From positions 1-64,000 of the forward strand of contig NZ_BCYP01000036.1 of NCBI RefSeq assembly GCF_001598255.1: a stretch of DNA of 64,000 nt, given 5' to 3'. This DNA comes from Mitsuaria chitosanitabida ATCC BAA-476 = NBRC 102408. Its GTDB lineage: Bacteria; Pseudomonadota; Gammaproteobacteria; Burkholderiales; Burkholderiaceae_C. The translations under genes and the position numbers were made by a program. Each line of letters opens with the position of its first letter. Within the stretch, counting starts at the first letter, position 1. Shown piece after piece: positions 27,751 through 38,451 of the stretch. The notes beneath the pieces are model-generated. The model did no database searches. It saw only the letters and a list, made by a program, of their open reading frames with translations, and was not told where the DNA came from.

Positions 27751-29349
27751 ATGACGCGGATGCTCATGCTGCTGGCGCTGTGCGCCGGCGTGGTCGCCGG
27801 AGGACCGGGCGGGATGTCCTCGGCCCAGGCGCAGACCTTGCGCTGGGCCAGCCAGGGGGATCCTCAGACCATGGACCCCCACTCGCAGAACGAGAGCCAG
27901 ACCAACGGCATGAACGCCCAGGTCTACGAGCGCCTCACCTCCCGCGACCGACAGCTCAACATCGTCCCCGGCCTGGCCACCGAATGGACCCAGGTCAGCG
28001 CCACCGTCTGGCGCTTCAAGCTCCGGCCCAACGTCAAGTTCCACGACGGCTCGGCCTTCACCGCCGACGACGTGGTGTTCTCCCTGCAGCGGGCGAAGGC
28101 GCCCAGCTCCCAGATCGCCGTCTACGCCAACGCGGTGGGCACGGCGCGCAAGCTCGACGAGCTCACCGTCGAGATCACCCAGCCGCGCTTCGATCCCATC
28201 TTCCTGCAGCACCTGGACCTCATCTTCATCATGAGCAAGTCCTGGTCCGAGCAGCACAAGGTGACCAAGCCGCTCAGCTTCAAGGACAACGAGGAGAGCT
28301 TCGCCAGCTTCAACGCCAACGGCACCGGCCCCTTCATGCTGGTGCGGCGCCAGCCCGGCATCCGCACCACCTACAAGCGCAACCCCAACTGGTGGGGGCG
28401 CTTCGAAGGCAATGTGCAGGAAGTCCAGTTCACCCCCATCGCCAACGACGCGACGCGGCTGGCCGCGCTGGTCTCGGGCGAGGTCGACCTGCTGCTCGAT
28501 CCCTCGCCGCGGGACGTGCCGCGCCTGCGCGCGACGCCTGGCATCCAGATCGTCGAGGGCGTCGAGAACCGGCTGGTGTTCGTCGGCATGGACCAGGCGC
28601 GCGACACGCTGGTCTATGGCAAGACCGCCAACGGGAAGAACCCCTTCCAGGACCTGCGCGTGCGCCAGGCCCTGTACCAGGCCATCGACATCGAGGCCAT
28701 CCGCAAGCGGCTGATGAACGGACTGTCGCAGCCCACCGGCGGGCTCACCCCATCCCCGCTCGGGGCCTACGAGGACCCGGCGCTGGAGACGCGGCTGCCC
28801 GTCGACCTGGCCGCGGCGCGCAAGCTGATGAGCGACGCGGGCTATGGCGATGGCTTCGAGGTCACCTTCGACTGTCCCAACAACCGCTACGTCAACGACG
28901 AGGGCATCTGCCTGGCGCTGGCCTCGATGTGGGCGCAGATCAAGATCAAGGTGAAGGTCAACGCGATGCCGCGCGTCCTTTACTTCCCCAAGCTGGAGCG
29001 CTACGAGACCTCGCTCTACCTGCTCGGCTGGGGCGGCGCGATCACCGACGCGGAAACCATCTTCACGCCGGTCTATCGCAACGAGGATCGGGCTTCCGGC
29101 GCGGGCGCCTACAACTATGGCCGGTCGAGAAACGCGAAGTTCGACCAGCTCGCGGCGGCGTCGTCGAGCGAGGCCGACCCGGCCAAGCGCGAGCAACTGA
29201 TCAAGGCGGCGCTCGCCGAGTACCGCGCCCAGCTCAACGTGTTGCCGCTGCATCGCCAGGTGATCCCCTGGGCGACGCGGCAGGGCGTGAAGGTGGTGCA
29301 CCGCGCCGACAACTGGCTGGAGTACGCCTGGATCACGCTGCCCAAGTGA
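27751..29349 (+). CDS. Family 5 ABC transporter substrate-binding protein
   Basis: The protein has 532 residues with a signal peptide (about 1-27, AQAQ). It belongs to the SBP_bac_5 family, which binds peptides, some sugars, opines or nickel in the periplasm. Landmarks are LRWASQGDPQTMDPHSQNE near the N terminus, VWRFKLRPNVKFHDGSAFTADDVVF, and the C-terminal lobe with LRVRQALYQAIDIEAIRKRL. No permease or ATPase genes accompany it, so it is an orphan or uses components encoded elsewhere. It lies 71 bases upstream of ureD, but the ligand cannot be inferred; the long sequence fits dipeptide/oligopeptide binders. Confidence 0.9.
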   Translation: MTRMLMLLALCAGVVAGGPGGMSSAQAQTLRWASQGDPQTMDPHSQNESQTNGMNAQVYERLTSRDRQLNIVPGLATEWTQVSATVWRFKLRPNVKFHDGSAFTADDVVFSLQRAKAPSSQIAVYANAVGTARKLDELTVEITQPRFDPIFLQHLDLIFIMSKSWSEQHKVTKPLSFKDNEESFASFNANGTGPFMLVRRQPGIRTTYKRNPNWWGRFEGNVQEVQFTPIANDATRLAALVSGEVDLLLDPSPRDVPRLRATPGIQIVEGVENRLVFVGMDQARDTLVYGKTANGKNPFQDLRVRQALYQAIDIEAIRKRLMNGLSQPTGGLTPSPLGAYEDPALETRLPVDLAAARKLMSDAGYGDGFEVTFDCPNNRYVNDEGICLALASMWAQIKIKVKVNAMPRVLYFPKLERYETSLYLLGWGGAITDAETIFTPVYRNEDRASGAGAYNYGRSRNAKFDQLAAASSSEADPAKREQLIKAALAEYRAQLNVLPLHRQVIPWATRQGVKVVHRADNWLEYAWITLPK

Positions 29350-29420
29350 GCGTTGGCCTGGACAGGCGCCGAGCCTGACCCGGGTGTGATCCGGGCGCGC
29401 AGCCTCTAACATCGGCGCCC

Positions 29421-30365
29421 ATGATCGTCCCGACCGCCACGTCCGTCCCGACCGCCTCGCCCGCCACCGACGAGGGCGGCACCGCCGCGCGGTCCGCCGA
29501 TCCGATCCCCGTGACGGGTCATCCGGGCGGCAAGCACTGGCTCGCGAGGCTGCGCGCGGACTACCGGCGCGAAGGCGCGCGCTGCGTCGTCAGCCACGCG
29601 CATGAAGGCCCCTTGCGACTGCTCAAGAGCCTCTACCCCGAGGGCGACGCGATCTGCCACAGCGTGCTGGTGCACCCGCCCAGCGGCCTGGTCGGCGGCG
29701 ACACGCTGGACATCGGGCTCACGCTGGACCCAGGCGCCCATGCGCTGGTCACCACGCCGGGCGCGACGCGCTTCTACCGCAGCCCCACCGGCGCGCTGGC
29801 GACGCAGCGTCTGCACGCGCGGCTGGGCGAGGACTCCCGGCTGGAATGGCTGCCGCTGGAAGCCATCGCCTATCCCGGCTGCGAAGGCCTCAACGAGGCC
29901 CGTTTCGAGCTCGCCCCGAGCGCCGAGCTGTTCGCCTGGGACATCACCGCGCTGGGCCTGCCTGGCGCGGGCCAGCCCTATGCGGCCGGCCGCTTCCAGC
30001 AGCATCTCGAGATCCCCGGCGTCTGGCTGGAGCGCGGCCTGCTCGACGCCTCCGACGCCCTGTTGATGGACGGCGAGCTCGGCCTGGCCGGCCATCGCTG
30101 CCTGGGCACGCTGGTCTTCGCCAGCGGCACGGCGATCGCGCGCGAGCGCCGCGAGCAGGCGCTCGACGCGGTCCGCGCCCTCATCGAGGCCGACCCGCTG
30201 CGCACCAGTGCCGGCGCGACGGCGGCGCAGGACGGCGTGCTGATCGTGCGCGCGCTGGGACCGGTGGTCGAGCCGGTGGCGCTGCTGCTGCGTCGCTGCT
30301 GGGCCACATGGCGTCAGGTCTTGTGGGGACTCGACGGCACCGCGCCGCGGCTCTGGGCGCTCTGA
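29421..30365 (+). CDS. ureD: Urease accessory protein UreD
   Basis: This 314-residue protein matches UreD (UreH), the scaffold that binds apo-urease and recruits UreF and UreG for nickel insertion. Typical segments are HEGPLRLLKSLYPEG, VHPPSGLVGGDTLDI, TPGATRFYRSPTG, WLPLEAIAYPGCEG and MDGELGLAGHRCLGTLVF. An N-terminal extension of about 30 residues is Thr/Ala-rich. In most Burkholderiales ureD directly precedes ureA. Here it is alone, about 26 kb from ureABCEFG, so the urease cluster has been split. The start ATG has only a weak ribosome site, and a slightly later start is possible. Confidence 0.93.
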   Translation: MIVPTATSVPTASPATDEGGTAARSADPIPVTGHPGGKHWLARLRADYRREGARCVVSHAHEGPLRLLKSLYPEGDAICHSVLVHPPSGLVGGDTLDIGLTLDPGAHALVTTPGATRFYRSPTGALATQRLHARLGEDSRLEWLPLEAIAYPGCEGLNEARFELAPSAELFAWDITALGLPGAGQPYAAGRFQQHLEIPGVWLERGLLDASDALLMDGELGLAGHRCLGTLVFASGTAIARERREQALDAVRALIEADPLRTSAGATAAQDGVLIVRALGPVVEPVALLLRRCWATWRQVLWGLDGTAPRLWAL

Positions 30366-30366
30366 A

Positions 30367-30385
30367 CGGGCGTCCGGAACGCCCG
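30367..30385 (+). terminator. Hairpin after ureD
   Basis: CGGGCGT and ACGCCCG form a perfect seven-base-pair stem with loop CCGGA, beginning two bases after the ureD stop. There is no T-run, so it is only a candidate transcript-end structure. Confidence 0.4.
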
Positions 30386-30522
30386 CCGCCACGGGCCTCG
30401 CGCCCCGGCGCATCCCTTCCCAGGAGGATGCCGTACGGAGCACGACGGGCCGCGCCGGTAGCCAAGCCCCCGGGTGCCGCATAGCATGGGTGTTCCACGA
30501 CCGGTCTCCAGGGAGGTGATCG

Positions 30523-30927
30523 ATGTCTTCGAGAACAGCGTCCTGCGCCTGCGGCCAGCTGAAGATCGTGGTGCAGGGGGAGCCCTTGGGCACGGGCCTC
30601 TGCCACTGCCTGGCCTGCCAGCGCCGCACGGGCAGCGTCTTCGCGGCGCTCGCCGCGTTCCGGGAGCCCTACGAGGTCATCGGCGTCGCCAATGAATTCG
30701 TGCGCGCCGGCGACCAGGGCGCGCGCTTCCGGTTCCGCTTCTGCCCCGCCTGCGGCAGCAACCTCTTCCACACCGAGGAAGGCGTCGAGGGCACGGTCGG
30801 CGTCGCCGTCGGAGGCTTTGGCGATCCGGACTTCCCGGCGCCGCAGGACTCGGTCTACACCTGTCGCATGCACCGCTGGGTCGAGCTGCCCGAGGGCATC
30901 ACGCGCCACGACCGCGATCCGGTCTGA
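30523..30927 (+). CDS. GFA-family zinc protein
   Basis: This 134-residue protein is of the GFA (glutathione-dependent formaldehyde-activating enzyme-like, CENP-V) family. The zinc-binding cysteines are present: CACGQLKIVV near the N terminus, CHCLACQRRTGSVFAA and FCPACGSNLFH. Members bind two zinc ions. Few have proven reactions, and the glutathione-formaldehyde activity holds only for some. TVGVAVGGFGDPDFP and YTCRMHRWVEL are conserved family features. It is a single gene convergent with opgH, separated from it by a long palindrome. Confidence 0.88.
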   Translation: MSSRTASCACGQLKIVVQGEPLGTGLCHCLACQRRTGSVFAALAAFREPYEVIGVANEFVRAGDQGARFRFRFCPACGSNLFHTEEGVEGTVGVAVGGFGDPDFPAPQDSVYTCRMHRWVELPEGITRHDRDPV

Positions 30928-30942
30928 TCTCACAAGGACCGA

Positions 30943-30992
30943 CGCCGGGCGCCGGAGAGACCGCCATGACTCGGTCTGTCCAGCGCCCGGCG
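30943..30992. terminator. 50-bp imperfect palindrome between convergent GFA and opgH genes
   Basis: The outer arms CGCCGGGCGC (30943-30952) and GCGCCCGGCG (30983-30992) are perfect inverted copies. Inside them GGA/TCC and AGACCG/CGGTCT continue the pairing around an eight-base loop, with only two mismatched positions in the whole stem. It begins 16 bases after the GFA stop and ends 23 bases before the opgH stop, which suits a bidirectional terminator. No T-runs are present. Confidence 0.6.
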
Positions 30993-31014
30993 CGGCGCGC
31001 GGGGAAAGGAACGA

Positions 31015-33210
31015 TCAGGCGGCCAGGCGCAGCTCCCGCGCCGCGTCGGCGGCGGCAGGGCGCTTGGGCTGGGCGAGACGGACCAGGTGGGCCGGCTCGC
31101 TCAGGAAGCGCATGCGCTCGGCAGGGGTCAGCGCTTCCAGCGCGCCGGGCTGGGCGGCGAGCTCATGCAGGCGACGGTCGCGCACGCGGGCCCGCACGCC
31201 GTGGCCGATCTCGCGGCGGCCCATCGCCTCGGCGGCCAGCGCGGTCAGGCGGCGGCTGGCGATCAGCTCGGTCCAGCCGGGGAGACGGCGTTCCTGGCGA
31301 CCGTAGGCCCAGGCGTTGCTCAGCACGGTCGGGGTGCGGCTCTCCTCGGGGATCACCAGCAGGCCGGCGGCGCGCAGGCGCTCGCCCAGACGGGCGCGGC
31401 TGGACAGCACGATGATCGGCGCGGCCAGCAGCAGCGGCAGGGCGATCGGGGCGACCCAGATCAGCGTCGACGGGCTCAGCGCGCCGATCGCGGCGGCGAT
31501 CACGGCCGTCACCGCGCTCACGCGGCCGTAGGCGGCGAAGGCCTCGCGCCAGGACACGTCCTCGGCGGCCCGCGGGGGCGACTTCCATTCCAGCGAGATG
31601 CCGGTCAGCGCGACCACGCAGAAGATCGAGTGCGCGACCATCCGCAGCGGCGCCTGCAGCAGGGACATGCCGGCCTCGGTGGCGCAGGAGGCGATCAGCT
31701 TGAGCGAGCCACCGTACTGCGACTGCTCGCCGCGCAGGATCAGCGCCGCGACCGACAGCAGGCGCGGCAGCACCAGCATGCCGATCGTGCCCAGCCACAG
31801 CGCGGCCACGCCCGGCGCCAGCGAGCCGTCGCTCATGAAGGGACGGAAGCTCTCGCTGCCGCCGACGTTCCAGAGCAGTACGCCCAGGCCGACGTACAGC
31901 AGCCACAGCGGCGCGGCCAGGTAGGACAGCGCGCCCGTCACCAGCATCGCGCGGTGCACGCCGTGCAGGCCGGGCTCGGCGATGAGGCCGGCGTTCTGGA
32001 TGTTGCCCTGGCACCAGCGGCGGTCGCGCTGCAGCTCGGCCAGCAGGTGCGGCGGCTGCTGCTCGTACGAGCCCGGCAGGTCGGCCACCAGCCACACCTG
32101 GTAGCCGGCGCGGCGCATCAGCGCGGCCTCGACGAAGTCGTGCGACATGATCTCCTTGCCGTTGAGCTGAGCCAGGCCGCAGTGCTTCATGAAGGGCTCG
32201 ACGCGGATGATCGCGTTGTGGCCCCAGTAATGGGCCTCGCCCAGCTGCCAGAACTGCATGCCGGCGGCGAAGAGGCGACCCGTCACGCGGCTCGCGAACT
32301 GCTGGGCTCGGGCGTGCGGCGTGTCGTGGCCGCAGACCTGGTTGGCGGCCTGCAGGATGCCGGCGCGCGGGTGCTTCTCCATCAGACGGACGAGGCCCAG
32401 CAGGCAGTCGCCGCTCATGACGCTGTCGGCGTCCAGCACCACCATGTAGCGGTAGTTGCGGCCCCAGCGGCGGCAGAAGTCGGCCACGTTGCCGGCCTTC
32501 TTCTTCACGCGGCGCTGGCGCCAGCGGTAGTGGACGCGGCCGCGGCCGGCGAACTGCGCGCGCAGCTCAGCCCAGGCGGCCAGCTCCTGCGTGCGGCGTT
32601 CGGGGTCGCTGGAGTCGGACAGGATGTAGACGTCGAACAGCCGCAGCGCGCCGGCGGCGGCCAGCGATTCGCAGCTGGCGCGCAGGCCGGCGAAGACGGT
32701 GGTGACGTCCTCGTTGCAGATGGGCATGACGAGCGCGGTGCGGGCGTGGGCGCCCAACGGGTCGTTGCCGGCGTCCTGGATGGAGATGGCGTGGCGGTCG
32801 CCGCGCAGCATCACCCAGAAGCCCATCACCGCGGTGACGCAGCCGGCGCTGACCCAGGCGAACAGCAGCGCGAACAGCGCCAGGTGCACGCACTGCAGCG
32901 CGAAGGCCCAGGGGTTGTCGGCCCAGCCGTTGTGGGTCTGCCAGAGCACGCCGGTGGCCAGCGCGGTGGCGCCGGCGATGGCCAGCTTCAGCGCGTTGCG
33001 GCGGTTGCGGGCGGCGGTCTCCCAGGCCTGCGGCGGCTCGGCGCCGGGCAGGGCTTCCACCGGCGGGGTCCGCAGGCCCCAGGGGCGCGGCACCATCGAG
33101 CCGCGCTTCATCGGCGGGGCGCTCGGGCCCACCGGGCCGGGGGCGGCGGCGGCCCGCAGGGGCGCGCCGGCGTGAGCGGTGTGGGCGGCGTCGCGGAAGG
33201 ATTCGGTCAT
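31015..33210 (-). CDS. opgH: Glucans biosynthesis glucosyltransferase OpgH
   Basis: This 731-residue inner-membrane glycosyltransferase makes the linear beta-1,2-glucan backbone of osmoregulated periplasmic glucans from UDP-glucose. Residues 1-70 are Pro/Ala-rich and cytoplasmic, two membrane helices follow (about 85-150), then the family 2 catalytic domain. Markers are VMPICNEDVTTVFAGL, ILSDSSDPERR, KAGNVADFCRRWG, MVVLDADSVMSGDCL (DxD), ANQVCGHDTPHARAQ and the acceptor motif QRDRRWCQGNIQN (QxxRW). More membrane helices close the protein. The ATG at 33210 is 11 bases after the opgG stop, so the two genes form an operon as in enteric bacteria. Confidence 0.96.
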   Translation of the reverse strand: MTESFRDAAHTAHAGAPLRAAAAPGPVGPSAPPMKRGSMVPRPWGLRTPPVEALPGAEPPQAWETAARNRRNALKLAIAGATALATGVLWQTHNGWADNPWAFALQCVHLALFALLFAWVSAGCVTAVMGFWVMLRGDRHAISIQDAGNDPLGAHARTALVMPICNEDVTTVFAGLRASCESLAAAGALRLFDVYILSDSSDPERRTQELAAWAELRAQFAGRGRVHYRWRQRRVKKKAGNVADFCRRWGRNYRYMVVLDADSVMSGDCLLGLVRLMEKHPRAGILQAANQVCGHDTPHARAQQFASRVTGRLFAAGMQFWQLGEAHYWGHNAIIRVEPFMKHCGLAQLNGKEIMSHDFVEAALMRRAGYQVWLVADLPGSYEQQPPHLLAELQRDRRWCQGNIQNAGLIAEPGLHGVHRAMLVTGALSYLAAPLWLLYVGLGVLLWNVGGSESFRPFMSDGSLAPGVAALWLGTIGMLVLPRLLSVAALILRGEQSQYGGSLKLIASCATEAGMSLLQAPLRMVAHSIFCVVALTGISLEWKSPPRAAEDVSWREAFAAYGRVSAVTAVIAAAIGALSPSTLIWVAPIALPLLLAAPIIVLSSRARLGERLRAAGLLVIPEESRTPTVLSNAWAYGRQERRLPGWTELIASRRLTALAAEAMGRREIGHGVRARVRDRRLHELAAQPGALEALTPAERMRFLSEPAHLVRLAQPKRPAAADAARELRLAA

Positions 33211-33221
33211 GTCGGGCTCCT

Positions 33222-34811
33222 TCACTGGGGAGGAAGAATCAGGCTCCAGGTCTCGGTCAGGACCTGTTGCTTCGTCTGGAGGAAGGCGCGCAGCTCGGTC
33301 GACTGACCGGGCTTGAGCTGCTTGACGCGGACGGCCATGCGCCAGCCGCCGGTCACCGGATTGGGATAGGCGTTGACCTCGCTCACCTGGCCGTTGTCGT
33401 TGGTGCTGGCCACGGCCTTCACCTCGGCGCCGGCGGGCAGCGCGGCCAGGGACGGGCCTTCGAAGTCGACGATGAACTGCTGCTCGTTCTGATCGAGCTT
33501 GGCGTAGCTGTAGCCGGTGCGGGTCTGCACCGCCCAGGCGCCCGGCGGACGCTGCTGCTGCTCGCCCTGCAGGTGCAGGCGATACGCGTAGTCCAGCGGC
33601 TGACCGGGGGCCGGCTGCTTGGCCGGGACCCAGTAGGCGACGATGTTGTCGTGGGTCTCGTCGGGCGTGTGCAGCGCCATCAGCTCGACGCGGCCGGGGC
33701 CCCAGTCGCTGGTGGGCTCGACCCAGGCGGAGGGCCGCATCTCGTAGCGGGCCTCGACGTCCTCGTAGCTCGAGAAGCGGCGGTCGCGCTGCATCAGGCC
33801 GAAGCCCTTCACGCCGGGCAGCGTGAACGAGGTGGTCAGCGTGCCGTTGGGGTTGATCAGCGGACGCCAGATCCATTCGCCGCTCGCGCTGGCCACCATC
33901 AGGCCGTCGCTGTCGTGGACCTCGGGCCGGAAGTCGCCCTTCTGCGGCTGGTTCTCGCCGAAGAGGTACATGCTGGTCAGCGGCGCCATCGCCAGCGTGG
34001 CCACCGGCGCGCGCATGAACAGGCGCACACGGGTCTCGACCACGGTCTCGCTGCCGGGCTTGATCACGAAGGTGTAGGCGCCGCTCGCGCGCGCCGAGTC
34101 CAGCAGCGCGTGGATGGTCAGGGTCTTGGCGTCGGCCGCGGGGCGCTCGATCCAGAACTCGCTGAAGCGGGGGAATTCCTCGCCCTTGCCGCCGACGGTG
34201 TCGATGGCCAGGCCGCGCGCCGACAGGCCGTAATGCTGGTTGGCGCCGAGCACGCGGAAGTAGCTCGCGCCCAGGAAGACGGCCAGCTCGTCCTTGTACT
34301 TGTCGTTGTTGAGCGCGTAGTGGGCGCGGAAGCCGGCGTAGCCGACGTCGCCCCACTTCTGCGGCGACAGCTGGCTGTTCTTCCCGTAATCGAAGTCCTC
34401 GCGCTTGAAGGGGACAGGTCTTGCCTGGCCGCCGACGATCTCGTTGATGCGCACGGCCTGGGTCTGGTAATGGCCCAGGTGGAAGAACATCAGCTCGAAG
34501 GGCAGCTTCTCGTCACGCCACAGCGCGCGGGCCGGCTTGAACCGGATGTCGCGCATCTGGTCGTAGTTGAGGTTCTTGAGCTCGGCCGGCAGCTTGTCCG
34601 GCGGCGCGACGTAGGGCTTGGCGGCCAGCGCCTTGGCGCGCTCGGCCACGTCGTCGAAGCCGAAGGCCTGGGCCGAGGCGCCTGCCGCCAGCAGCGCGGC
34701 GCCCACGGCCAGCCCGAGGAACGATCCGATCCACCGACGCTGGTCGGCCAGGAGGCGAACGCTGGTCGCCTGGATGCGGGTCCGAGAGGAGGGGGTGTGA
34801 ATAGTTCGCAT
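33222..34811 (-). CDS. opgG: Glucans biosynthesis protein OpgG
   Basis: This 529-residue periplasmic protein is needed for synthesis of osmoregulated periplasmic glucans. A signal peptide occupies about residues 1-48, with an unusually long Arg/Thr-rich start before the hydrophobic core (IGSFLGLAVGAALLAAGASAQA). The mature part starts FGFDDVAERAKALAAKPYVAP, a hallmark of OpgG/OpgD, and includes LNYDQMRDIRFKPARALWR, GASYFRVLGANQHYGLSARG and the C-terminal all-beta domain ending WSLILPPQ. Recent structural work identifies members of this family as glucan hydrolases; which activity applies here is not visible. It is the first gene of the opgGH operon. Its promoter should lie within 34812-34974. 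Confidence 0.96.
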   Translation of the reverse strand: MRTIHTPSSRTRIQATSVRLLADQRRWIGSFLGLAVGAALLAAGASAQAFGFDDVAERAKALAAKPYVAPPDKLPAELKNLNYDQMRDIRFKPARALWRDEKLPFELMFFHLGHYQTQAVRINEIVGGQARPVPFKREDFDYGKNSQLSPQKWGDVGYAGFRAHYALNNDKYKDELAVFLGASYFRVLGANQHYGLSARGLAIDTVGGKGEEFPRFSEFWIERPAADAKTLTIHALLDSARASGAYTFVIKPGSETVVETRVRLFMRAPVATLAMAPLTSMYLFGENQPQKGDFRPEVHDSDGLMVASASGEWIWRPLINPNGTLTTSFTLPGVKGFGLMQRDRRFSSYEDVEARYEMRPSAWVEPTSDWGPGRVELMALHTPDETHDNIVAYWVPAKQPAPGQPLDYAYRLHLQGEQQQRPPGAWAVQTRTGYSYAKLDQNEQQFIVDFEGPSLAALPAGAEVKAVASTNDNGQVSEVNAYPNPVTGGWRMAVRVKQLKPGQSTELRAFLQTKQQVLTETWSLILPPQ

Positions 34812-34974
34812 GTGACAGGCCTAGCGCAAGACCTGTGCCACATGTGATTTGTCTTTCAGATCAAGGACTTACACCATTTGTGCGGTGCCGCACCCTGGGT
34901 TTTGTGTCGCCGGACGGCGACGCGGGGCGGGGGTGAAATCCCAAGTCGTTGATTTCAAAGGAATTTTCTTGTCG

Positions 34975-36365
<1,391 letters not shown>

Positions 36366-36369
<4 letters not shown>

Positions 36370-36941
36370 GGCTTGTCCAGCGCCGAGCGCGGCCCGCCCA
36401 GGCTGCGCTCGATGGCCTTGAGGGCCTCGATCTTGCGGTTGGCCTCGTCCAGCCGGCGCTGCAGGTCGTCGCGGGCCTGGCGGGTCTTGTCGAGCTCCGT
36501 CTCCATGCGGCGCTGTTCCGCGACGCGGTCGGCCAGGAACTGGGCAACCGGGCGCCAGTCGTTGGCCTCGGGCCGGGTGTCGCGCAGCACCTGGTCGAGC
36601 AGGGTCTGGGCGCGGAAGGTCTCGCCGTTGTTGTGGCTGACCATCAGCGCGAGCGCCAGCTGGACCGCGTTGCCGGGCGCGAGCGTGCCGTCGTCGCGCG
36701 GCGCGACTTCCTGGGCCAGCTCCAGCGGGCTGAGCTGACGCAGCCGGTCGTTGGCATTGAGCACGACGCGCGCGGCGTTGTCGGTCGGCGCGACGACGGG
36801 CACCTGCACCGGGACCTCGACGCGCACCTCCTTGACCACCGTCTTGGGCGGCAGCTGGGCGCAGCCGGCGGCCAGCAGCGCGAGCGCGCACAGGCCCAGC
36901 GCGGCGCAGGCGCGTGCTGGCGCCGCGGCCCGCGTGCTCAT
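36366..36941 (-). CDS. qseG: QseG-like outer-membrane lipoprotein
   Basis: This 191-residue lipoprotein has a signal peptide ending in the lipobox LAAGC (Cys about 27). A short linker [13 protein letters not shown] follows, then a helical region with [20 protein letters not shown] and [18 protein letters not shown], and a C-terminal coiled coil rich in Arg/Glu/Leu ([20 protein letters not shown]). Sequence resemblance to enteric QseG is modest, so the name rests mainly on the conserved gene order between kinase and regulator, to both of which it is coupled by ATGA overlaps. In enterics QseG is a periplasmic-side partner of the kinase QseE; the same role is inferred. Confidence 0.75.
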
Positions 36942-38389
36942 GCGTGGGAGGACTTCAGGGATCGGGGCGGGTGGGCGCATGGCAGCGTGATTCTGAAATG
37001 GGCGCCCGGATCGGAGGGCAGCAGGTCGATGTGGCCGCCGTGGGCGGCGATGTATTCCTGGACGATGGACAGGCCGATGCCGGTGCCCTTGAGGGCATCC
37101 TCGGGCTGGCGTTCGCCGCGATAGAAGGGCTCGAAGATGCGGGCCTGGTCCGCCGGCGCGACGCCCGGGCCGTCGTCGCGCAGGTCGATGGTGAGCTGAC
37201 CGTCCTGGCGCGCCAGGACGATGTCCACGCGGCCGCCGGGCGGGGCGAAGCGTATCGCATTGGAGAGCAGGTTGCCGACGGCGGCGCCGAACTTGGCCGG
37301 GTCGACGTCCGCCTCCAGCGGACCGCCAGAGACGGTCACGTGCAATCCGCGTGCCTGCCATTGCAGGCGTTGGTCGGCGATCGTGCCCTGGATCAGGGAC
37401 ATGAGCTCGGTGCGCTGGGGCTTGAGGTCGCGGGCCTCGAAGGCCGCGGCGTTGAAACGCAGCAGATCCTCGATCTGGCGCTGCAGCACGGCGGTGTTGT
37501 CGCGCAAGATGCGGGCGACTTCCTTCTGCTTGTCGTTGAGCGGGCCCGCGACTTTGTCCTCCAGCAGCGCCGTGCCCTCGCGCAGCGCGGCCAGCGGGGT
37601 CTTGAGCTCATGCGAGACGTGCCGCAGGAAACGCGCCTTGTCGGCATCGAGCTCGCCCAGCCGCAGCCGCAGCCAGTCCAGGCGCTGGCCGATGGAGCGC
37701 AGGTCGGAGGGACCGGGGATCTCGATGCGGTCGTCCAGGCGGTTCTCGCCCAGGCCGGCGATGGCGCGTTCCAGGCGCTTGAGCGGCCGGGTCAGGAAGA
37801 TGCCGAAGACCAGCGACAGCAGCGCGGCGATCGCGATCGCGCCCAGCACCTGCTGGCCCAGCAGCACGCGGCCGTTCTCCAGCTTGTCCTGCAGGACGCG
37901 GTTGTTGACCTCGGCGTGGCGGCGCACGTCCTCGGAGAGTCCCGCGGTCAGGCTGCCCAGATCGCGGAACTTGGCGGTGAGGTCCAGTTCACGCTTGCGC
38001 GGAGGGGCAGCGCGCGGGCCGGCGTCGAGCAGGGCGCGGATCTCGCCCAGGCGGGCGGCCCAGGCGTCCAGCGGGGCCGGGGTCAGCCCTTGCGTGCGCA
38101 GCAGCTGCAGCAGGTGCTCCGCGTCGGCGGCGTCGTCCTCGAAGCGCTGACGCAGGGCGCGGTCCTCCAGCACCAGGAACTGGCGCGCGGCGCGCTCCAT
38201 GCTGACGCTGCGGTCGCCCAGTTGCTGGACCTCGCTGCTCATGCGGGCGCCGCGCAGGACGGCCTCGCGGCTCTGCATGGTCAGGCGCTCGAGCGTGAGC
38301 AGGCCGCCCAGCGACGCGCCCGCGAGCAGGCCGGCGATCGACAGGAAGCCGATCAGCAGCATCTGGCGGAAGGAGATTCGGTTCAGCAT
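36938..38389 (-). CDS. qseE: Sensor histidine kinase, QseE/GlrK-like
   Basis: This 483-residue inner-membrane kinase has two membrane helices (about 10-32 and 180-200) flanking a ~145-residue periplasmic helical domain. A HAMP linker follows (RPLKRLERAIAGLGENRLDDRI). The dimerisation/phosphoacceptor domain has FLRHVSHELKTPLAAL (His260), and the ATPase domain carries N, G1 and G2 boxes (GNLLSNAIRFAP, DDGPGV, KGTGIGLSIVQEY). It should phosphorylate the sigma-54 regulator encoded downstream. The signal is unknown; in enterics related kinases respond to envelope or adrenergic cues, which is not evidence for this organism. It is the first gene of a three-gene operon with two ATGA overlaps. Confidence 0.92.
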   Translation of the reverse strand: MLNRISFRQMLLIGFLSIAGLLAGASLGGLLTLERLTMQSREAVLRGARMSSEVQQLGDRSVSMERAARQFLVLEDRALRQRFEDDAADAEHLLQLLRTQGLTPAPLDAWAARLGEIRALLDAGPRAAPPRKRELDLTAKFRDLGSLTAGLSEDVRRHAEVNNRVLQDKLENGRVLLGQQVLGAIAIAALLSLVFGIFLTRPLKRLERAIAGLGENRLDDRIEIPGPSDLRSIGQRLDWLRLRLGELDADKARFLRHVSHELKTPLAALREGTALLEDKVAGPLNDKQKEVARILRDNTAVLQRQIEDLLRFNAAAFEARDLKPQRTELMSLIQGTIADQRLQWQARGLHVTVSGGPLEADVDPAKFGAAVGNLLSNAIRFAPPGGRVDIVLARQDGQLTIDLRDDGPGVAPADQARIFEPFYRGERQPEDALKGTGIGLSIVQEYIAAHGGHIDLLPSDPGAHFRITLPCAHPPRSLKSSHA

Positions 38390-38451
38390 CGGGGGCGGAT
38401 GTTACCCAGCGCCCTCCGCGTGCGGCCGGGGAACGGGCGCGGTGGATACGG

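Noticed and set aside
27751-30365. Nickel import by the family 5 binding protein next to ureD
   Set aside because: The family also binds peptides and other ligands, no nikBCDE genes follow, and no nickel-site residues can be recognised. Adjacency alone is not enough.
34906-34921. GTCGCC/GGCGAC hairpin upstream of opgG as a terminator of the regulator operon
   Set aside because: It lies upstream of the opgG start, beyond neither stop in the right direction, and is not followed by T residues on either strand.
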